A stretch of 64,000 nt of DNA, taken from positions 36,128,682 through 36,192,681 of the forward strand of contig NC_133104.1 of assembly GCF_022965805.1 (NCBI RefSeq), given 5' to 3'. A program made the translations under genes and the position numbers. The notes under the pieces are model-generated. The model was not told the origin of the DNA and did no database searches. It saw nothing but the letters and a program-made list of their open reading frames with translations. The first letter of the stretch is position 1, and each line of letters begins with the position of its first letter. This DNA is from Primulina eburnea (lineage: Eukaryota; Streptophyta; Magnoliopsida; Lamiales; Gesneriaceae). Shown here piece after piece: positions 1 to 11,632 of this stretch.

Positions 1-913
1 GCGTAATTTATCGAAGGAAACTGAAACCAGCTGAACTGAAATTACGAAGACAACTGACTGATCGGAAACTGATCAGTTGATATATTTAGTTGTGAGCTTA
101 CCAGCGATTGTTTATCAGCTGATCATTCAGCTGTATACATCATCTGTTGTTGAAAAGGATATTCAACCGACAACGGTACAAAGCAGACTGCAACTCATAG
201 TAGAACGCCGCATTTCAGAGCTTACAGTGTACAAATGTCAGAGGAATATTGACGTGACAATCAACGAGTATAAAGATTCAAATTATATTTAATGTTACCG
301 TGATAAGACTATAAATAGGTGAGAAGAGCAGTTGAGGAAATAATCAATCCATCTATTCTCTTAAACTTGTTGTTACCCTGCTGAAATCATCGCTCTTACT
401 CAAGAATCAAAAAGCTCACACTTATCAAATTTATTTGTAGCATTTGAGGCTACCTTTCAAGCTTATAAGCACAAACTGTTTTGTTATTCATTTTATCTTC
501 AAATAGATGAGTTGTGCGACGTTCAGTCGAAGAACTGTGAGATATTTTGTAAACTAAGAGTTTCAGTTTTGGCAGTGTTAAGTCCAAACTGAAGTGGGTC
601 TGTACAAGTTTTGTATCGATCAAAGTTTTTTAGTGCATATCTTATCTTTGTGATATAAGAGGTGACGCAGGAGTAATTAAAATCTCCGAACATCCTTAAA
701 TCTTTGTGTGGTCTTACTTCAGTTATTTATTCTATTTTTCAGTCAGTTTGTTTCCGCAACTGTTATCAGTTAAACTGATTTTTATTGACAGACAAGATTC
801 ATAGTTTCAGTTCGTCAAAAAAATGATACTTCATTCGAAAATATTCTAAAATCGTGAGTGTTTATTCAACCCTCCCTTCTAAACACATCTCAACCAATCA
901 ACCGATCCTAACA
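1..913 (+). mobile_element. Family 1 LTR, copy 1 (5' end outside window)
   Basis: An LTR entering from the left edge. It matches the two other family 1 copies (1311-2343, 22247-23662) in layout: an upstream part rich in CAGTT/AACTG words, a TATA box (ctataaata, about 308-316), a stretch with 'ctccgaaca', and an end of the form CGATCCTAACA at about 913. No coding sequence. Whether it is a solo LTR or one end of an element cannot be seen. The family resembles plant copia LTRs; that is inference. Confidence 0.65.
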
Positions 914-1080
914 GAGATAGTTGGGAGAATTACTATCATGTTTAAAGCACAATTTCTAGGGATACACTATTTTAGCAGTCAACACACATAGAAGAAAAAG
1001 AAATATATTCAAGCTAAGTATAATCTTGAATTACATGACATCTATTTGGTAGCTGAATATATTATATTATTAACTAAATA

Positions 1081-1310
1081 TAGATGGAATTCGGTATCGA
1101 AGAAAATATAACAATGCAACTTTTCTTCTCCAAAATGCCAAGTCCCTAGAGAAAAATGCTAATTAAGGAATATTTCCTCGATAATCTAGATACTTTGGCA
1201 CGAAGAGCCCCTTTTCTTAAAGAAAAATTGGATGAATTGTGTTATATGACAACATTACAAAAGGATTACAAAAGATTAAGGGGTATTAATAAGAATACAC
1301 ATTTATGTTG
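1081..1310 (+). pseudogene. Endogenous pararetrovirus-like coat-protein fragment, part 1
   Basis: A decayed reading frame with stops whose longest open piece is 1156-1338. The pattern (a Phe-rich start, then KEYFLDNL, LKEKLDELC, LQKDYKRL) resembles the capsid region of plant Caulimoviridae, where a basic stretch and a CCHC knuckle follow. The frame is cut at 1310 by a family 1 solo LTR and resumes after the duplicated TGTTG at 2344-2348. It is non-functional. A divergent retrotransposon gag is the alternative; protein-profile comparison would decide. Confidence 0.45.
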
Positions 1311-2343
1311 TGTCAGAACATTTATGTTTAAGTGTTAACAAATGATTCAAGGCAAAACTGGTGTAAGCTAAACTGAACTACTATATCCGACTCATCAGAA
1401 CCAAACGGAACTGACTATGCCCACAAGCTAAACTGGTTTACCTGATCTGTACTAGTCAAAACAAAATTGACTCGGATTAATTTGAATTATATCAAAGCAC
1501 GTTTTGAAAAGTTATTAGTTTAGAGATCTTTATTCATTCTCAAGGACATCAGTTTACACCAGGGCTTAACTGATTATTGGATAATTTTTTCCGTACTTTG
1601 ATGTCATGGCTTAATCCAACCGTGCTACAATTTTGTATGGATGTCACATAATGATGACCTAGACAAAAAGCAGCAACAACTATCATTATTTGGAACGCAT
1701 CCTTTTTGAGTTTGTGACCGTTGCAGCTTGAAGTTTATAAATAGAGATGCATATCAGTTGAGCAAAAAAAAAAACCTACATTACAAAAGTTTACATAGAC
1801 AGACATCTAATTCAAGCTTACAAGCAAAACTGATCATCCACTCAAGCACACTTTACATAATTTTATCTGATCATTAAGGATCATCAAGTGTTATGAGAAT
1901 TCTTTGTAATTTATTTTATTCGAGAACAATTTTATAATGTTTCTTCGTTAAGTTGAGTAGACTAAGAGTTTCATTTGTGGGAATATTAAGTCCAAATTGA
2001 ACTGAGTTTTTGCAAATTGCTTGTAAAGATTAAATTCTTCTAATATGAGCCTTCTCAAAAATGATGAAGGGGTGATGTAGAATCTTGAGTTCTCCGAACA
2101 CTCGGAAACAAACTTGCAAATATTTTACTTTCAATTTACCATTTAGTTTATATATCCAGGCCATTATTTGAATTGTTCTCTTCTGCCAGTTTGGATTCTT
2201 TCATCGCATATTTTGTTTGCCGACTGACATTGACAATTGAGAATATCAACTTCAATTCTAACCAGGCTGAATTATCATTGAAGAATGAAATTTTAGGAAT
2301 TTTTTATTCAACCCCCTTATAAATACTTCAACCGATCATATCA
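1311..2343 (+). mobile_element. Family 1 solo LTR, copy 2
   Basis: 1,033 bp starting TGTCAGAACA and ending GATCATATCA, flanked on both sides by TGTTG (1306-1310 and 2344-2348), a 5-bp target duplication. TATA box (tataaatag) near 1737. There is no internal region, so this is a solo LTR, the usual product of recombination between the two LTRs of a full element. It sits inside the pararetrovirus-like fragment and shows its two halves were once contiguous. Confidence 0.82.
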
Positions 2344-2348
2344 TGTTG

Positions 2349-3300
2349 TAAAGAAAATGATCTTCAACAATAATTGGAAGTAAGTCACGGAGAGAAAAAA
2401 AGGAAGACCTTTATATTTCATCTTATACCAAAAGGGGAAATGGCTATTGGAAACCAATAACAATCTGACATAAACAAAAAGTCAGACATTACAAATCCGG
2501 ACAAAGAATTTGACCGTCAAGAAGTAGGATGACACCCCAAGTATCGAACTCATCTCAAAGCACGAGACCTACACCAATAAAAAAAACTTTCATAAGATCT
2601 CAAACTCGAGCTATTGAAAGTTATAAAGATTGTAATTGCTGGACATGTAGAGAAAGAGATCATATTTTGACCAACTATCCATAAAATGATAGAAAATGAA
2701 TAAAACGCTTCGAACCAACTCCGAATATTAAAGAAGCAGTTTATTACCAAAATCTAGTTCAAGTATACCAGTTTGAAAATATTCCTTAAGACGAGAGTAT
2801 ATATGAAAAAGAAGATGATGAAATATCGAGTTAGGAAGAAATAGTTAAACAAAATCAGAAGTTGACCGAAGGCAAGGTGTTTCAACATGAAACACATGAA
2901 GACTTGTCTGGTTTTTTTAACCAGACAACAATATCTCATAAAATGATTCTAAAGATAATGAGAGAAAATTCTAGCATATATAAAAATCAAGGATCTCTAT
3001 AGAACATGTAGAAAAATTCTTAGAAATCTTGGCATAAGATACAAAAAGTATCATCTAATCTATAAAGCTTCCAGAAGAAAAACGACGATCCCAATGGAAC
3101 ATATGGGAAACAGTCAAAATAATCTCTCGTATTAAACATTTTGAAAATCATTTAAAATATATGCAACTTAAAGGTGCAAAAATGTTTTTGGTTGAAACAT
3201 TTTATCAAACACTTGATATACAATATTTTTGGTATTTGAAGAGCACAAAAAATGCTTCAAAAATACATCTTAAAAAAATTAGCAAAAATTAAATGCTATA
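2349..3300 (+). pseudogene. Endogenous pararetrovirus-like fragment, part 2 (zinc-knuckle region)
   Basis: Continuation of the fragment at 1081-1310 after the solo LTR. A Lys/Arg-rich stretch (about 2390-2500) precedes a C-x2-C-x4-H-x4 knuckle at about 2638-2679 in which the last Cys is Tyr, then an acidic stretch (about 2770-2850). This order (capsid core, basic tract, CCHC knuckle, acidic tail) is what is known from the coat proteins of plant pararetroviruses. Several stops and frame changes make it a dead relic. No protease or reverse transcriptase was recognised after it; the end near 3300 is approximate. Confidence 0.42.
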
Positions 3301-6300
3301 AATAAATAGACACAAACTTGTTTATGAATGTCCGGGCATTAACAACTCCTACGTCATATTTTTTTCCACCTAGAAGACTCTAATTTATACAAATTCTTGT
3401 ATAAACCCATCTCAACTTAGGACTTATCCATTGCCTATTTGAAAATTCTATCACACTCGATTTTAGGTCGCAACCTCTTAATCCGCATAATGTTTAACTT
3501 ATCTTATGTCGAGACGACAACCACAATCTTTAATTTCCTTGTGTGAAGACTCACTCATCTAAACTTTGAAACTCAACTCTCATGTATATATGTGAGTGAT
3601 TGTCTATGAGGAATTGTACAGTAAATGTATATATCAAATATATCATCATACTTGAGTTTGCTCTTATTCTAGCTAATTTCTTCATATAAGCGGCTCATTC
3701 TTTGAATCCACTTCAAAAGCTTGTATTTAATCTTCAATATATTGTATTTATGGTCTCAAAGAATGATATAAACATTATATACAATAATATGAATGATTGG
3801 AAAGGTTGTGTACGAATTCTGACATTGCAACAGTCAAATTCATATTTCTGGCCATTTTCTGAATCTGGGCTATTGTTGTTCTGATCTGCCATCAGATCAG
3901 CTTTGGTATAATCTACTCTGCCATCAGATCAGCTTGATCTGATATGGTCTGATTTTTTTGGTCTAATTTTAGTTGAACCAAATCAAGCTGATCAAATCGA
4001 GTTGTTCTGTTATTTTTATTATAACTCTTGATTCATCGATTTCCGATCAAAGTGATAAACATGAACGTTGTATCTCTTTCTCTTAGCTTTCCATGGAATC
4101 AAGAATCTCTCGATTCCAAGTTTGTATGAGAGATATATGATCGAAAAATCAGATAGACAGCAATCTAAAACTTACTCTTCATTCAGTCAGAACCAGTAAT
4201 TGCATAGTAGTTTATCAACTTCCACTGATTCAGACTACTAATTGTGAAGATAATTTTTAGATCATTCTCTTATCTTTGTAACGCATAATAAAACGTTTAT
4301 TTGAGTAACTGGGCTGAGAGATATGACCAATAAACCAGACCTAGTCAGACTTAGCTGATTTCTGTTTTCGTTTCTGTCCGCTCGATCTTGCAAGTAATAT
4401 TATCAATAGATAACTTCCAAAAAAAACGGAGTTGTTGTGAAATGTTTACTTGTTTATAATTGAGTTTTCTATTCAATCGTTTTGGCTGCTTGTCAATTTT
4501 TTCGTAACTGCGTTGTGAGATATCATCAACACTGCAGCTTGCCAGATTTTCAACTTGGTTGATTTCGAGTTTCGATTTCCAAATTTTGCTAACAACTTCA
4601 CACTTGAATAAATATGTTAGAAATACAATAACAAGTTTTATTATCATCAAAATCAATATTGCTTGTGTTTCTCAACCCAAAATAGTATAACGTTGATTAT
4701 TTGTGAGAAATTACAGCTGTTCATTAGTTATGAGATTATTGTGGCAATATTCAAGTTAGAATAATGCCAATGGTTGAATTATTTTAGCTATTAATGATGT
4801 TTAGTGAATTTATTCGGTTTTGTTAAATATTTAAATCTTGGTAATCTAAAGATATAAATTTGGAAATTAGAGTTGTTCATTTCATGTTCGTTGAGGGTAT
4901 AGGTATGCTACAGTTCAATAAATACAACAACAACACATAAATTATTTTTAAACTTATTTATGTGTTAACTGTGTTTGTTATGTGATTCTTTGATTGTTAT
5001 GAATTATTAAATATCTCGTTGATTTATATATTCATTTATTGACATATTATATGACATTTAGTTATGACATACATGTTGTTTCCTATCTTTTCTTGTTACT
5101 CGTTATTGTTGTTTGTTGTTATTTGACACTTGTTTTATATATCGAGATAATATTGTGATTGATAGGCCTGTATTGATACAACTGAGACTGTATATTTGAT
5201 TGAGAAATCTTGTCTGTTAGTGCAGCCTTTCGGGGTGAGCATCGAGATTGTGTCATCTCTTTTTTTTTCAGTTGTTCCATCATGTAGTCTGTGGCAGATG
5301 TGTGGAGGCCGATTTGTGGGTGTTAGCATCATGGCGCATAGGCTATTGTCGTGGGTTTTTGTGTTAGCATCACGATATACATTATATGACGGTTTAGTTG
5401 CATGACGATGCAGCTCCCTTGTACATTATTGCTCGAGCAGTACTCTTCTTGTTATTGTACCGTTTTTTGGCCCCCGCTACCCTGTCATTATTGAGCCATG
5501 TTTTATGCATTGCATAATTCATTTTATATATGTTTATGCATGATTTATATTTATTGTTGAACTATTTCATTCAAGAAACCTAATCTCAGTTGTTTTTTTT
5601 TTTTTTGGCTACTGTGGCTGCTATTTGGGAAACATGGTAGATAACCCAATTAGATTTGTAGCACCTGGCGGAGGATCTTTCAGTGGCGCTCATGATTGAG
5701 ATTGAATTGTCTTGGTTAGTCATTTTGGAGTCACTCAACTAGTATATATATTATATTGGGGTCTTTTTTTAGTTTATATCATATTTTATCCTCTGGGAGA
5801 TGCCCCGTGTATCTGTATTATTATCCGAAATTAATCTTGTATGCCTGGGTTTAGTTTTTGTTGTGTTGAGCCATTCTGACTTTATCTGAATTTATGTTTG
5901 TGGATTGTTGGATTGTGCCTGGCCGACACTTGCATGTGAGTGATTAATAATACCGCAGTGTTGTCTTTGAGTTATTTTTTTTTTTTTACAAGTATTTTAA
6001 ATTTTTGATGCATCTTATTTACGGGGAGGTAATACCTTAACTTTTAATAGGTCGTTATGTTCATTTTAAAGTATTTTTATACCATTTTTTTGTTGCAGTT
6101 TTAACTTACTAAATATTGTTTTATAATTAACAGTACTTAGAGTAAATTAGCCTCACATACCTAACTGAATTTAATAAGAGAAATTGGACTTCAAATAAAT
6201 TTAGTGGAGTAAAATTGACATTTTTGTTGAGTCATATAGCAATTGAGTCATTTAGGTATAAAAATGCTGATTGTACATTCCATAGACATTTTCTAGATTA

Positions 6301-6788
6301 TTAAAGTTAAAAATTCAAGTATTTAAAGAGACAATCATCCAATATTGAAGACTACTGAAATCCTAATTATCCAAGTTCTTTCGTATTTATCACAAGAATC
6401 ATCTTGTTGCTCCGAGTCTTCAAGAAAACCTAAATAGTTTTATTTCATCATTTATTGACCTGTCGTATTTATCTTGATTAACTCTATTTTGTACTAATCA
6501 AATTCTTCTAATGAATGTCTTCCTATTTAGATAACTTTAATTTGAAAATTCATTAAAATTTTGTTTACTTAATAATTTTTCTAAACATTTATTTGATCCT
6601 AACAAAATAATAGTAATAATAATATAGAAATTTAGAATAAGAAAAGAATAAAACTATCAGTTTATTACATTTATGAGTTACTTGCTCTATTTATTAATAT
6701 GCACAACAATTTAATTAAGCATTCACAAATTAAAAATCAGAATTTATAGAAAAATTACTTAAAATCATAAATTTCACAAAAAAAATAG
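3301..6788. other. AT-rich intergenic/repeat-derived stretch, no gene recognised
   Basis: No reading frame with recognisable domains on either strand. Short duplicated words occur (the 17-mer CTGCCATCAGATCAGCT at about 3885 and 3922). The 4880-5760 part has long T-runs and looks like untranslated LTR-type sequence, but no paired LTR, primer site or TSD was found. From 6000 to 6788 it is very AT-rich with nothing identifiable. Confidence 0.5.
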
Positions 6789-7663
6789 TGTTAAGATTCA
6801 AAATAAATTTAGAGATGGTGAATAAACTTTTTTAAATTATTTGAAGATTTTTAATAATACTAGTGACTTTAGCAGTTTTAAATGTTAGGGTCTATTCTCA
6901 ATCAGCCGGATGTAGTAGACTAGTTGAAATTGGTTTTTCGTTTGGAAAGGGTCGACTAGATAAAGCGATCAACAATACACAGATGGTGATATCAAAAATG
7001 AATATTACATGGAGCTTACAAGTAACATAAATAGCTAGAACTAAATGAGGCAGATTTTTTATGAAAGTTCGAAGAAATCTTTATATGTCTCTCATTTTTC
7101 TTATGCAGGAAGGAATCTACTAGAAGGACTTTGATCGATACAACAATTTGTGTTAGGATTGAAAATATTTTTAGATAGGTGGATAAACACTTTAATTTTT
7201 TTTATAAAAAACTGGAAATGGCCTTAATAGTTGTTGGCTTTTAATTTCTTTTTCTTGAACATCTGAAGATAGCTACATCACTAAAAATATGTTTTTCGAG
7301 CACAGAAATGGTCCAACTATACTAGTGATGATTTATATATTCAGTTTAACAATCTTCTAACACAAAGACTAGATAAAAAAAAAAAAAAAAGAGCTTAAAG
7401 GAAATGACACAATGTTCTTTATGAAAGTTCGAAGATAATATCTTTCTACATCTCTTCTTCTTCCACTTTGAATGGCTAGATTTGGTAAGGTAACACTGAT
7501 AGATCCTTGATGATCAAATATTGAAAGTAAGCGTGTGCAAGGTGAGTAACTTGATATTGAAAGAATAAAAGTGCTCGAGATCGTGTATACTGCAGTTTGT
7601 GAAAACTTCTGTAACTTCTTCAAACTTGAATATTTCTATTTATATTAGAAATTCTTCCAGCAG
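6789..7663 (-). mobile_element. LTR-X relics (two partial copies, reverse orientation)
   Basis: Read on the minus strand, two partial copies of the same 3' LTR end (AATCCTAACA at about 7151 and AATCTTAACA at about 6789) lie about 360 bp apart and share blocks such as TTCGAACTTTCATAAA. The 7151-7663 copy matches 33940-34511 in the block around TCTAATATA (a TATA box) and CGAGATC. The relic ends against the presumed left end of Athila-1. Confidence 0.5.
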
Positions 7664-7739
7664 TGATAAGTGCAATAATTGCACTTAATTTATATGTTGA
7701 TATATTTGAATTATGTTAGTTTTGAACATAATTATGCTT

Positions 7740-7813
7740 GATATTCATTGTTTTGTGTCGTGCAGGAGGTAAAATTGATATTCATTGTTTTGTGTCGTGC
7801 AGGAGGTAAAATT
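7740..7813 (+). repeat. Perfect tandem duplication, 2 x 37 bp
   Basis: A 37-bp unit beginning GATATTCATTG and ending GGTAAAATT occurs twice head to tail (7740-7776 and 7777-7813) with no visible mismatch, in the upstream part of the Athila-1 LTR. The lack of divergence suggests a recent slippage. Confidence 0.9.
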
Positions 7814-7865
7814 GGTGAAGTGATGAAAAATTAGGGGCATTTTTGGATGTTGAATTATTGAGAAG

Positions 7866-8046
7866 ATGGCGCCGCAACACCAATGAACAGCACCGCAACG
7901 CAAGAATTCCTGAGAAACAAGCGCTTAGGCATTGTTGCGGCGCCACACTGCCGAGAGACAAGCACCTAGGCGCGGCCCAAGCAGCGCCGTGGTGCTACAC
8001 CCTCGAGGAACGGGCGCTCAGCAGCGCTACGGCACTAGTGGCGGCG
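7866..8046 (+). repeat. GCGCC-type palindrome block in the Athila-1 LTR
   Basis: A GC-rich island in AT-rich surroundings with repeated GGCGCCGC, GCGCTTAGGC, CACCTAGGCGC, GCGCCGTGGTGC and GCGCTCAGCAGCGC words, several self-complementary. The same vocabulary recurs at 28340-28498 plus 30671-30720, between pol and env of the same element. An open frame through this block (7843-8163) is a by-product of its composition. Confidence 0.7.
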
Positions 8047-8425
8047 AGAAACACACAACTGGGCTTTTGTTTACAGCCCGTACATGAGAATAAAAGAAAG
8101 ATAAGTCAGAGAAAAAAAGGGATAGCCGTTTTTGGAGAGAAATTCACACGAGAGACAAGATGACACACGAGACGAAGAATCGGAGAGCAAAGATGGATCA
8201 CGAAGACGAAGAACGACGAATCTGGGGACAGAGACGCCACTTTTGATTTGTCTTCTAATCTTTTACTTCTTTAATTTTTTGTGTTGCGATGTATAAATCT
8301 TCAAACATGTTTTGTTTTTGTTTAGATTTTGTTATGAACTAATTTTCCGGTGTAGAGGATGATGTAGCTTTTTGGAAACGATAATTTGAATTTGTTCTTT
8401 ATATGATTGAATTCTGTTTTGGTTT

Positions 8426-9172
8426 TGCAAGGAATTTTGTATTCCAAAACCGTTTTTGATATTATTTTGATTTTGCACTTCTAGACAAATTTAATAAGAT
8501 TTGATTTTCCGGTATCTTTTATCCTATCATTAGGAATGATTTAATTGGAAAATTATCTATAAGATTTTTGATACCCGTTAAACTCTAGCTTCCTTATTTA
8601 TAGGTTGCGAGGATCCATGAAGATCTAGGTCAAAGGAGATACTATATATACAAGGGACCATTCTCAATACGGGTGTGGCCGCAGGAGAGTTTGCTTGTGA
8701 AGACTTGCATACAAAACACGGGACCTTGTCAGTCGAGTAACTGATGTTGCGACTTGATGTTTCACACACTCAAGATTAACACTGACGCAGAGTGTTGATC
8801 AAAGAGTGAATTCATTTTATACAATACGTTTTTTTTATGCATCTAGTTTTCTTTAGGCTCATTTTGATGCATGTTTAATTCCTTGGAGTGTCAGGGGAAT
8901 TGATTTTGTTTTCTTCACTAGTATTGTTTTTGGTGTAAACGATTAATATATTTTCTAGTGATTTTTTTTGCCATAAGGCGACGCACAAGTATTTATACTT
9001 GTGCATAAGTGAAATTCACGTATTCATTCGTTGATGTTACATCCAGATTAAATAACATATTTCCGCTGCTGTGTTGTGCACCGTGTTGACAACACCGAGC
9101 ACAACACTCAATTCTGACATACATATTTTTTAATAGTTATTTCCTGAGAATTAATGCGTAATAATTCTTTCA
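8426..9172 (+). repeat. Sirevirus 5' LTR
   Basis: 747 bp, TGCAAGG...TTCTTTCA, preceded by GGTTT. TATA-like TATATATAC at about 8643-8652. The four-part palindrome (9071-9107) lies near its 3' end. It matches the 3' LTR at the same length with about nine substitutions, several of them C/T or G/A changes as expected for methylated plant repeats. Confidence 0.93.
9071..9107 (+). repeat. Four-part palindromic motif, 5' LTR copy
   Basis: 37 bp reading GTGTTG-tgcacc-GTGTTG-a-CAACAC-cgagca-CAACAC. Half-sites start at 9071, 9083, 9090 and 9102, so like half-sites are 12 bp apart. The outer arms extend to GTGTTGTGC/GCACAACAC. The 3' LTR copy is at 20568-20604. Versions with the same 12-bp spacing sit at 10135-10171, 10872-10909, 14967-15014, 16101-16125, 16800-16836, 17285-17309, 18566-18602 and 19409-19445. 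A 14-bp-spaced version is at 11521-11559 and a weak one at about 17930-17969. Confidence 0.9.
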
Positions 9173-9174
9173 AG

Positions 9175-9186
9175 TGGTATCAGAGC
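9175..9186 (+). promoter_or_regulatory. Primer binding site, tRNA-iMet type (Sirevirus)
   Basis: TGGTATCAGAGC two bases after the 5' LTR end, complementary to the 3' end of initiator methionine tRNA; this is the standard primer site of plant copia elements. Confidence 0.95.
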
Positions 9187-9239
9187 AGTCACTTGAGAGT
9201 TCCTGGTCCAATGATGAAGTTCAAATCTCGAACTTAAAT

Positions 9240-9914
9240 TCCAAGGCGCTGAATGCCATTTTCACCTCTGTTGATAGCAACATGTTTTGTCTCATCACCA
9301 ACTGCATTTCCGCCAAAGAAGCCTGAGATATTCTTCAAAAGCACTGCGAAGGATCTGAGAATGTTCGTAGAACCAAACTCAGAATGTTGACCTCTAAATT
9401 TGAAAGTTTAAGGATGGAGGAAAACGAGACTATTATAGAATATGATCGTAGATTGCGTGAGATAGCAAATGAGGCCTTTAGTCTCGGTGATTCTATGTCA
9501 AATGAAAGAATGGTTAGGAAGGTACTGAGATCTCTTCCTGAACGTTTTAATATCAAAATTTGTGCTATTGACGAATCCAAGGACACCTCTAAGCTTAATC
9601 TGGAGGATCTAATCAGCTCTCTCAGAATATTTGAAATGAATCTAGACTTACAAAAGGGAAATACTGGGAAGGCTATTGCTTTGCAATCCACTGATGATTC
9701 GGTGAGTAATCTAATTCAAGAAGCGAAAGATTCTGATCTTGGTTAGGAATCAATCTCCCTGATCACCAAGAAGTTCGGCGACTACCTGAAAAGAATGAGT
9801 GACAAGAAGAAAACTGGATCAACATCAAGACCTCAATTTGTTCCGTCTGAAAGAAATAAAACCATTGCATCGACTCAAGGAAACTCCAGATTCAGAACCA
9901 ATTCATCAGGATGA
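9240..9914 (+). pseudogene. Sirevirus Gag, N-terminal part, broken
   Basis: Frame beginning SKALNAIF, followed by typical copia Gag (UBN2-like) motifs such as LTSKFESLRM and IIEYDRRL. The Gag start is missing: homologous sequence begins only about 55 bases after the primer site, so leader and roughly the first 100 codons are deleted. Three in-frame stops follow: TGA at 9324-9326 (where Trp is usual), TAG at 9744-9746 and TGA at 9912-9914. After the last stop the same frame stays open into pol. Gag would form the nucleocapsid; this one cannot be made whole. Confidence 0.85.
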
Positions 9915-11632
9915 CCAGAAGCAACGAAACTTGATTCAGTCCAATGTCGAGAATGCTCTGGATTTGGGCATTATGCTAATGAGTGTGCAAATCGTCTTCG
10001 CAGAAATAAAAATATGGCAGTCTCTTTAAGTGACGATGATACAGATGAAGAATGTAATTTGAAGGAAGGAGATGACTGCACCTCTCTATCTACCATTCAG
10101 AATGATATCCATAAACTTCAGGTCAATCCCTTTGGTGTTGCCACTGGTGTTGCAACACCTGGTCGCAACACATTGTCAAGATCATTGTGCCTTAATGCAA
10201 AATCATTGGAGAACGTTGATGTTAAAAAAATTCATGAATCTGATCAAGAAGAACTCACTATTGAGATCGTGCAAATGATGTATGAAGAACTTTATGGTGA
10301 CTGGCTCAAGAGAAATGAAACAAATTCAATTCTTTCAAAAGAAAACACTGACTTAAAGAGCAGCTTGGCTCGTCTTGAAGTTCTCCTTAGTAAGAAGGAT
10401 TTAGAGCTGTGTCGAGTCAAAGACCAACTTGATGAGGCATCAAAGACTCTTGCTAAATTCAATTCAAGCACTGCCAAGCTTGACACGGTGCTAAACATGG
10501 GAAAGGAAGGAAGATTTGGTCTTGGGTATACTGAAAGCACTTATGAATATGGTGAAACATCTCACACTGAATCAAAAAACACAGTATTTGTGAAGGATGT
10601 AGAAGACTGCACTGTCCCCTCAATTTCAAATCAAATTGCTCCGAACACGAAGCTAATCATTGAACAAGAGTCACACTCATCAATCCCAGACTATTCACCA
10701 TCAAAAGATCTTCCCTCTTCAAAGAAATCTCAAACCAAGAATAAAGTGATAAGTACTCAACCCAAGCAGAGAAGACGTAACTACATCTGTCACTATTGTC
10801 ATAACGCTGGACACATCAAACCTTTCTGCTACAAACTCAGAGATGATTATCTGAACTGGAAATCCAATTGTGTGTTGTACAAGGTGTGTGCCAACACCAA
10901 ATACAACACCGCAGTCAAGAAACCTTCCTCAAAGAAAATATGGGTACCCAAAACTTCTATTAGATGTAATGTCATTTATACCTCTTTAAAAAGCAATATT
11001 GCAGGTGCATGGTACTTTGATAGTGGATGCTCACGCCACATGACTGGATCTAAAGAACACCTCACGAATTACATTGAAGTAAAAAGTGGACGTGTAACTT
11101 ACGGTGGTGGTGCCAAAGGAAGGATAGTAGGCAAAGGAACTCTGCATGTTGATGGCCTTCCTGAGCTTCACAATGTCTTGCATGTCGAAGGACTTAACTC
11201 AAACCTAATTAGCATAAGTCAACTTTGTGACGATGATCTTTATGTCAAATTCAACAAAGATAAGTGTGAAGTTCTTAATGATAAAAATGTTTGTGTTATG
11301 ACAGGAACACGGTTTGCTGATAATTGCTATCTTGTGGGAGATAGTAATGATTGTCGAAGTGCCAAGGTAAGCAATCTGGATTTATGGCATCAAAAACTGG
11401 GTCATGTGAGCTTCAAAACCTTGAAAAATCTTTGTAAGTATGAAGCTGTGAGAGGTATGCCTAATTTATGTTCTGATAATACATATATTTGTGGATCATG
11501 TCAAAAGGGGAAACAGACCCGTGTTGCTCACCCGGTGTTGCAACACTTTGGGACAACACGGTGTCTTGAACTTCTACACATGGATCTAATGGGTCCAATG
11601 GATGTTGAAAGCTTGGGAGGTAAGAAATACTC
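9915..11632 (+). CDS. Sirevirus Gag C-terminus, protease and integrase N-terminus (pol part 1)
   Basis: Open frame holding two CX2CX4HX4C zinc knuckles (codons at 9945-9986 and 10788-10829) separated by an acidic, coiled-coil-like stretch (about 10270-10480), the Sirevirus Gag layout. An aspartic protease follows (catalytic DSG, Asp codon 11019), then a GAG-pre-integrase/HHCC zinc region (LWHQKLGH near 11385; C-x2-C near 11490). At 11632 LTR-A cuts it inside the integrase core; the frame resumes at 14278, and the 2,645-bp insertion plus duplication keeps the frame. The first methionine of the open piece is at 10014, but this part is normally made as Gag-Pol, so that start is probably not used. 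Confidence 0.88.

Noticed and set aside
4351..4656. 101-codon reverse-strand open frame
   Set aside because: No recognised motif, AT-rich composition like its flanks, no flanking exon signals that I could support.
7843..8163. 106-codon open frame in the Athila-1 LTR
   Set aside because: Explained by the GCGCC palindrome block and its low stop content.
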